9,985 bases of DNA from an uncultured Clostridia bacterium (lineage in GTDB: Bacteria > Bacillota > Clostridia > Christensenellales > Aristaeellaceae), in NCBI GenBank assembly GCA_946409855.1, contig CAMJXZ010000100.1:1-9985 (forward strand). Reading direction: 5' to 3'. Shown piece by piece: positions 7,701 through 9,985 of this stretch. Each line of letters opens with the position of its first letter. The stretch's first letter is position 1. The notes beneath the pieces were generated by a model, which was given only the letters and a program-made list of their open reading frames with translations, had not been told where the DNA came from and did no database searches. The position numbers were made by a program, and so were the translations under genes.

Positions 7701-7981
7701 GCATGCGGCAGGTGCGGGACGAGGCGCTTTTAAGCGAGAAAGCCGTGGATATCTGGGTCTATCAGCCGGATATGATCATCGACGACCTGGCCTTTTACAA
7801 GCTGACGCCCAGAAAGGACGAGACCTGGGAGGAGCTGTACAGGAGACTCCCCCCGCCGGTGATCCACGGCTGGCCGGGGTCCACCGCGGAAGCGTACGCC
7901 CGGGAACACGGCTTCACGTTTGTGGAAATCACGGAAACCTATGAGGAGCTGACGGCGGCGATCCGGGCGGGACAGAAGTGA
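4778..7981 (+). CDS. Membrane Ser/Thr protein kinase with zinc ribbon and BspA-like LRRs
   Basis: This 1067-residue protein resembles a receptor kinase. Residues 9-25 form a zinc ribbon (CSRC...CPHC; Cys 9, 12, 22, 25). The Hanks-type kinase domain spans about 47-320: Gly loop GKGGFG at 55-60, VAVKEYFP with Lys77, helix-C Glu about 115, catalytic HRDLKPDN at 188-195, and DFG at 208-210. RGYAPAEQYG lies in the activation segment, so all catalytic residues are present. One membrane helix lies at about 334-354, preceded by RRRMRRR, which predicts a cytoplasmic kinase and an external C-terminus. Residues about 390-1040 hold many BspA-type (LRR_5) repeats of the form LPxxhxxIGxxAFxxCxxL. They are grouped in blocks closed by a motif like GWPGSTAEAYAREHGFTF. 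The start at 4778 follows GGAGGG and coincides with the ribbon. It probably phosphorylates proteins in response to an extracellular or envelope cue; ligand and targets are unknown. It is divergent from the VTC operon. Confidence 0.9.
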   Translation: MEINGHNYCSRCMRETAPGSVCPHCGYDGSPEQNPQVLEEGTLLNGKYQLGALIGKGGFGITYAAWDENLDRPVAVKEYFPQDFVTRNVNQGDEVVCLDKYETHFLAGRLRFERESHLLAALREIPNVVRVLDYFSENNTAYIVMEYIRGVSLEAWLKSHQLRQNQALALIRPVVDALVLLHQQGVVHRDLKPDNIMVQEDGTLRLIDFGAAMETERNGGTIILSRGYAPAEQYGREYGRQGPWSDVYGMAAVIYQLLTGQVPQEALLRLKRDELKSPAALGVRLRKKQNAALMDALAVQPEKRTQSMEEFRAGLYLLPMPEQVLWRRRMRRRLLIASCAVLLLAAALIANFTWGLPVSRGLRCSLRRDGWHILGTWGKADAQRELPERVLGVPVTAVERDAFREDTALTKITVPASVQSIGDQAFYGCSGLRETVLNGDLREIGLSVFDGTPENMLIWGRRDGVQDAYAQSNHLLFADSGEMVFEETEGGLVLTRLDTAGETLVIPSYVGGKPVTGIDGEVRIKKAAEVWFPDELAAIPATICENNGNLRAVHIGKHTERIGEGAFSGCGRLSEVFFGEALRAVEPSAFSQCASLTDLTLPEGLAEIGDKAFSGCSSLSRLVMPDTVEKMGGGVFSQCASLRELRLSERLTEIPEQAFRGCGLPTVRLPGGVTSVGAGAFRESGLEWLCLPAGVKTLGASIFADCSSLQWVEFLCDNAELAEGAAAYSELTGFPDDLVVGGHPGTAAEWIARECGAAFEDLSGWSDCFELAGECAVLTQARDILRVPWFNEKENCPVTYTKGVSGTQVREITLSRFQTRVTDSEFANCAQLQKVDCPGGLEEIGIQSFADCGSLQKVGMKNSPRIIGADAFGRDRLLTEIDLSGTYWIGAQAFIECQSLTQLTLSDGLTGIGEWAFLECGVRGLTVPGSLTIIPDSAFTYMPADWVILSEGCKEISKGGMDGCLWLTKLVLPAGMRQVRDEALLSEKAVDIWVYQPDMIIDDLAFYKLTPRKDETWEELYRRLPPPVIHGWPGSTAEAYAREHGFTFVEITETYEELTAAIRAGQK
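6545..6703 (+). repeat. Internal nucleotide repeat in the LRR region
   Basis: An identical 21-base unit encoding FSQCASL occurs at 6545-6565 and 6683-6703, two LRR units apart. It shows recent duplication or gene conversion inside the LRR array, since most other repeats agree only at protein level. Confidence 0.6.
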
Positions 7982-8059
7982 ACGGAAACGCTGCGCGGAT
8001 AAGAAACCGTCCGGCGGGAAAGCGCGGGCGGAAGGACCGAATTTAAAAGCAATCATGAT
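7982..8059. other. Intergenic junction from GC-rich to AT-rich DNA
   Basis: The first 59 bases after the kinase stop are GC-rich and hold no gene, promoter or clear terminator. Composition changes abruptly at about 8041, within the stretch leading into the next ORF. Confidence 0.5.
8047..8053 (+). repeat. Left copy of AAGCAAT flanking the AT-rich island
   Basis: The 7-base word AAGCAAT at the left composition boundary recurs at 8769-8775, where the island ends. It may be a target-site duplication or a chance match. Confidence 0.3.
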
Positions 8060-8305
8060 TTGTTAGGTGCTATCCATGAAGCTAACTTTACCATAATTAG
8101 TGTGGAACGTAAAAACAATAGCATAGTTTATCATGTTGAGTTAAATGATGATTATGATTTTACGGTATTCATGACAGATTTTAAAGATAAAAGTTTCTTT
8201 GAATCTATAGCATGGATAGGAAATGATTTGGCAAAATTAGATATGGATGCAGGAGCATTAAATGATTATGAGTTGAAAATCTACATCAAAGGATCATTGC
8301 CATGA
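8060..8305 (+). CDS. Small hypothetical protein, possibly 5'-truncated
   Basis: This is an 81-residue ORF I do not recognise. It is soluble and acidic (HVELNDDYDFTVFMTD, LAKLDMDAGALNDYELK), with no membrane segment. The only possible start near its beginning is TTG at 8060, and no Shine-Dalgarno precedes it. The frame stays open back to a stop at 8000-8002 through GC-rich DNA, so the composition break falls inside the open frame. This fits a gene that lost its 5' end when the AT-rich segment arrived. Codon use is strongly AT-biased, unlike all flanking genes, which suggests foreign origin. Its stop overlaps the start of the next ORF by ATGA, so the two were translated together originally. It could be the tail of a larger protein whose head is missing. 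Confidence 0.45.
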   Translation: MLGAIHEANFTIISVERKNNSIVYHVELNDDYDFTVFMTDFKDKSFFESIAWIGNDLAKLDMDAGALNDYELKIYIKGSLP

Positions 8306-8769
8306 AAAAAAGACGAATCATTGTTGTTATATTATTGATATTCTTGTTGGTCGGATTAACTATTTGTTTCATTTATCTCAGGAACGAATGGTTTGCGTTT
8401 CTCAATAGTGATAAGCATATAATAGGGCGAGATACAGTTGCATACTGGTGTTCTTCAGATGGGGGGATAGAATATGAGATTCTTCAATCGGGGGCTACAT
8501 ATCAATTTAGTGCATTTGATTCACCTTATAAAAACAGCAAAACATATAGAGAAATAAAAAACATTCACTATTATGCTGATACTACAGATTATATTTTCAT
8601 CATAACAAATGATCATCTCAGCTATTGTGTAGATAAAAAGACGCGTGATATCAGCATCATGACATCCTCTTTTTTCGATTTATTATCATCTGAAGAAGAA
8701 AAAGTATGTTTTGAAAATCTATTATTCTCAAAAGATCATATTATAAAAAGATACTGCATTTTGAATTGA
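8302..8769 (+). CDS. Hypothetical protein with N-terminal membrane helix
   Basis: This 155-residue protein of unknown family begins MKKRR, followed by a hydrophobic segment (about residues 6-25, IIVVILLIFLLVGLTICFIY). That is either one membrane anchor or an uncleaved signal, placing the rest (about 26-155) outside the cytoplasm. The outer part is polar and aromatic-rich, with Cys at about 50, 109, 136 and 152. The ATG at 8302 has AAAGGA 8 bases upstream and overlaps the preceding stop codon (ATGA), a typical sign of translational coupling. Base composition is far more AT-rich than the surrounding genome. Nothing identifies a reaction or partner. A two-gene cargo cassette or an orphan of a toxin-immunity type locus is conceivable but not supported by any motif I can name. 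Confidence 0.65.
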   Translation: MKKRRIIVVILLIFLLVGLTICFIYLRNEWFAFLNSDKHIIGRDTVAYWCSSDGGIEYEILQSGATYQFSAFDSPYKNSKTYREIKNIHYYADTTDYIFIITNDHLSYCVDKKTRDISIMTSSFFDLLSSEEEKVCFENLLFSKDHIIKRYCILN

Positions 8770-8775
8770 AGCAAT
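8769..8775 (+). repeat. Right copy of AAGCAAT flanking the AT-rich island
   Basis: Direct repeat of 8047-8053 at the right edge of the AT-rich island, overlapping the stop codon of the 155-residue ORF. No transposase or terminal inverted repeats were seen, so the meaning is uncertain. Confidence 0.3.
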
Positions 8776-8834
8776 AAAGAACCATGTTTGAATCAGGGGC
8801 ATCGTCATGAGCCCGATCCGACAGGCCATGATGT

Positions 8835-8863
8835 GGCCAGCCGGTAGGTTTTACTGGCTGTCC
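8835..8863 (+). other. Hairpin just before the LRR gene remnant
   Basis: CAGCCGGTA (8838-8846) pairs with TACTGGCTG (8852-8860) through 9 positions including one G-U, with two further G-C pairs beyond a mismatch and a GGTTT loop. No T tract follows. It straddles the point where similarity to the kinase-LRR gene begins (8856). Confidence 0.35.
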
Positions 8864-8948
8864 GGGCTCCGTCGCGGAAATGTACGCCGGGGAACACGGA
8901 TTTGTGTTTATGGAAATCACGGAAGGCTATGAGGAGCTGACGGCGGCG
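8856..8948 (+). pseudogene. 3'-end remnant of a kinase-LRR-type gene
   Basis: This 93-base stretch aligns without gaps, codon by codon, to 7868-7960 at the 3' end of the kinase-LRR gene. I count 14 differences (about 85% identity), several of them synonymous. It encodes GCPGSVAEMYAGEHGFVF against GWPGSTAEAYAREHGFTF, then MEITEGYEELTAA against VEITETYEELTAA. Upstream the frame hits a stop at 8829-8831, and nothing resembling LRR repeats precedes it. Downstream the frame remains open into the PIG-L gene. It is therefore the tail of a deleted paralogue, not a gene. Its survival next to the AT-rich island suggests that tandem kinase-LRR genes were rearranged here. Confidence 0.75.
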
Positions 8949-9016
8949 ACGTCCCCTGATCATCCATCCCGCCGTCTGGCGCGGCGGTGTTGGGGAAGAA
9001 GAATGACACAACTGCA

Positions 9017-9021
9017 GGAGG
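9017..9021 (+). promoter_or_regulatory. Ribosome binding site that sets the PIG-L start
   Basis: GGAGG, 8 bases before the ATG at 9030, marks the start. In-frame ATGs at 9003 and 8880 lack such a site, and the 8880 start would include the LRR remnant. Confidence 0.75.
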
Positions 9022-9029
9022 ATACACGG

Positions 9030-9812
9030 ATGCTTACATTTTTGATCATCGGCGCCCATCCGGACGACGCGGACCTGATCGCGGGCGGGCTGGCGATGCG
9101 GGTAAAGGAAAAGGGCCACCGGGCGGTTTTCCTGTCGATGACCAGCGGGAACGCGGGCCATATGTCCATGGACAGGGATGCGCTGCGCCTGCGCAGGCTG
9201 CGGGAGATGGAAAACGCCGGAAGGGTCTTCGGCGTCCGGTACGACACCCTGGACATTGACGACGGCTACCTGACCGCGGACATCCCCACCCGGGAAAAGC
9301 TGATGCGGTACATCCGCACGCTGCGGCCGGACGTGATCATCACCCACCGCAGCTGCGATTATCACCCGGACCACCGGGCCTGCGGCCAGCTGGTGTGCGA
9401 CTGCAGCTACCTGGTGGGCGTGCCCCTGTTCTGCCCGGACGTTCCGGCGATGCGCAAGGCCCCGGTCATCCTCTACGGGGAGGACCCGTTCACGGTGCCC
9501 GCCCCGTTCCGGGCGGACGTGGCCGCGGCCTGCGACGGCTGTGTCGAACGGAAAATCGAAGGGGTGCTGCAGCATGAATCCCAGTATTACGAATGGCTGG
9601 CCTACGACGGGCAATGGACGGACGTGCTGGAAAGCGGCACCCGGGAGGAAGCGAAGGCCCTGCTGCAAAAGCGCCTGCGCGGGGAGTTTTCCGGCCCCGT
9701 GGAACGATTTAAGGACCGCTTCCCTGCCGGCACGCGCTATGGCGAGGTCTTCCAGATCGACGAATACGGCGGCCCCATGACGGAGGAAGTCCGCCGGGCC
9801 ATGGAAGGATAG
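9030..9812 (+). CDS. PIG-L (LmbE) family deacetylase
   Basis: This 260-residue protein belongs to the zinc-dependent PIG-L/LmbE deacetylases, which remove acetyl groups from N-acetylglucosamine-type sugars. Members include bacillithiol and mycothiol enzymes and glycan or antibiotic tailoring enzymes. The fold starts with LTFLIIGAHPDDADLIAGG, where AHPDD (9-13) supplies the metal-binding His10 and Asp13; the position after is Ala-Asp where Ala-Glu is more usual. HRSCDYHPDH (106-115) gives the second metal motif, with His112 and His115. Length is normal for the family and no signal peptide is seen, so it is cytoplasmic. The start at 9030 follows GGAGG and lies two residues before the first beta strand. 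No bacillithiol genes are adjacent, so the substrate cannot be named. GC content returns to the genome norm. It stands alone between an LRR gene remnant and a terminator/intron junction. Confidence 0.9.
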   Translation: MLTFLIIGAHPDDADLIAGGLAMRVKEKGHRAVFLSMTSGNAGHMSMDRDALRLRRLREMENAGRVFGVRYDTLDIDDGYLTADIPTREKLMRYIRTLRPDVIITHRSCDYHPDHRACGQLVCDCSYLVGVPLFCPDVPAMRKAPVILYGEDPFTVPAPFRADVAAACDGCVERKIEGVLQHESQYYEWLAYDGQWTDVLESGTREEAKALLQKRLRGEFSGPVERFKDRFPAGTRYGEVFQIDEYGGPMTEEVRRAMEG

Positions 9813-9856
9813 GCCGTTTCAAAAAGCGTTCCGCGCAGGGAACCGGGGAAACAAAC

Positions 9857-9870
9857 CTGTTTACAAACAG
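9857..9870. promoter_or_regulatory. Palindromic operator-like site over a -35 box
   Basis: CTGTTTACAAACAG has perfect 6-base arms (CTGTTT / AAACAG) around AC and covers the -35 hexamer TTTACA of the promoter at 9860-9888. The position is typical of a repressor site that blocks RNA polymerase. The cognate regulator is not in the window. Confidence 0.45.
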
Positions 9871-9888
9871 AACGGAATATGCTATAGT
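9860..9888 (+). promoter_or_regulatory. Sigma-A-type promoter with extended -10
   Basis: TTTACA (9860-9865), a 17-base spacer, and TATAGT (9883-9888) preceded by TGC (extended -10). It points rightward, out of the window, with an expected start at about 9894-9896. This is the best promoter match in the window. The transcript would begin right at the base of the terminator-like hairpin. Confidence 0.75.
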
Positions 9889-9895
9889 ATCAGCG

Positions 9896-9936
9896 AAAGA
9901 CAAAGGAGTCCGGCGGGATTCCTTTGTCTTTTTCTT
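9896..9936 (+). terminator. Intrinsic terminator hairpin (intron target site)
   Basis: A perfect 12-bp stem pairs AAAGACAAAGGA (9896-9907) with TCCTTTGTCTTT (9920-9931) around a 12-base loop, followed by TTCTT. It can end transcription from the PIG-L gene, or attenuate the promoter just upstream. Its position directly before the intron-like sequence fits the known preference of group IIC introns for sites just after terminator stem-loops. Confidence 0.8.
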
Positions 9937-9985
9937 GTACGCCCGCCATGGGCAATAGCTTGGTGGTGAAAGTCCACTACGCGCT
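9937..9985 (+). mobile_element. 5' end of a probable group IIC intron (runs off window)
   Basis: The sequence from GTACGCCCGCCATGGGCAAT on, then a small hairpin (TGGTGG...CCACTA enclosing TGAAAGT), resembles the start of domain I of group IIC introns. From memory, the Oceanobacillus iheyensis intron begins GUGUGCCCGGCAUGGGUG and then has a GGGUGAGAGUCCC hairpin. Bacterial group II introns start GUGYG; here the third base is A (GTACG), a deviation. The boundary at 9937 is set by this motif directly after the T tract of the terminator. The rest of the ribozyme and any reverse transcriptase/maturase ORF would lie to the right. Confidence 0.7.

Larger units (their letters stand above)
8770..9029. 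other. Non-coding stretch between the AT-rich island and the PIG-L gene
   Basis: Apart from the hairpin and the LRR remnant, this stretch of 260 bases shows no convincing gene. A GC-rich inverted repeat (CCGCC...GGCGG, about 8969-8987) without a T tract is present. No clear promoter for the PIG-L gene was found. Confidence 0.5.

Noticed and set aside
8060..8097. Possible promoter TTGTTA...TAACTT at the left end of the AT-rich island
   Set aside because: The -10 match is weak and such words are expected by chance in AT-rich DNA; not strong enough to list.
8969..8987. GC-rich inverted repeat CCGCC...GGCGG as a terminator
   Set aside because: Short stem and no T tract on either side.
8880..9029. 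Long frame joining the LRR tail to the PIG-L deacetylase, as if a fusion protein
   Set aside because: The PIG-L domain has its own ribosome site at 9017-9021 and start at 9030; the upstream part is a gene relic that happens to be in frame.
8805..9668. 287-residue minus-strand open frame opposite the PIG-L gene
   Set aside because: Shadow frame: its C-terminus is merely the reverse complement of the duplicated LRR tail, and the + strand encodes clear PIG-L motifs.
1..9985. tRNA, rRNA, riboswitch or CRISPR array
   Set aside because: No cloverleaf, rRNA-like or regularly spaced repeat pattern was seen; repeats found are LRR codons, the duplicated gene tail and short flanking words.

Overview
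The window reads as chromosomal DNA of a GC-rich anaerobic Firmicute, most likely a gut Clostridia-type bacterium. The signs are strong AGGAGG-type ribosome binding sites, type II topoisomerase B and RecF sequences of Gram-positive type, a VTC/DUF4956 gene pair, a clostridial-style Ser/Thr kinase carrying BspA-like leucine-rich repeats, and what looks like a group IIC intron. The genus cannot be fixed from the sequence alone.

Left part (1-2957, all +): the 3' end of a GyrB/ParE gene, then recF 16 bases later with its own Shine-Dalgarno, then after a 90-base gap containing a hairpin a divergent glutamate-5-kinase-like (ProB-like) amino acid kinase. A long perfect hairpin with T runs on both strands (3012-3064) closes this block and also the convergent block to its right.

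Middle (3096-4534, all -): a two-gene operon. A VTC-domain (polyphosphate polymerase-type) protein is followed by a DUF4956 membrane protein whose Shine-Dalgarno abuts the VTC stop codon. A 243-base divergent intergenic region (4535-4777) separates it from a large + strand gene (4778-7981). That gene encodes a zinc-ribbon / Ser-Thr kinase / one transmembrane helix / BspA-type LRR protein, which has the layout of a receptor kinase with a cytoplasmic kinase and an external LRR domain.

Right part (7982-9985): base composition drops sharply between about 8042 and 8775. This AT-rich island holds two small overlapping ORFs of unknown function, the second with an N-terminal membrane helix, and a 7-bp direct repeat lies at its two edges. 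Just beyond it is a 93-bp remnant, about 85% identical to the 3' end of the kinase-LRR gene, so the island lies between two LRR gene tails. A PIG-L family deacetylase gene (9030-9812) follows. After it come a strong sigma-A-type promoter with a palindrome over its -35 box, a terminator hairpin, and, directly after the T tract, sequence resembling the 5' end of a group IIC intron that runs off the window.

How the genes work together: gyrB/recF are replication and repair housekeeping genes. The VTC-DUF4956 pair is a known genomic association of uncertain function at the membrane. The receptor kinase is divergently placed from that pair, but a functional link is only inference.
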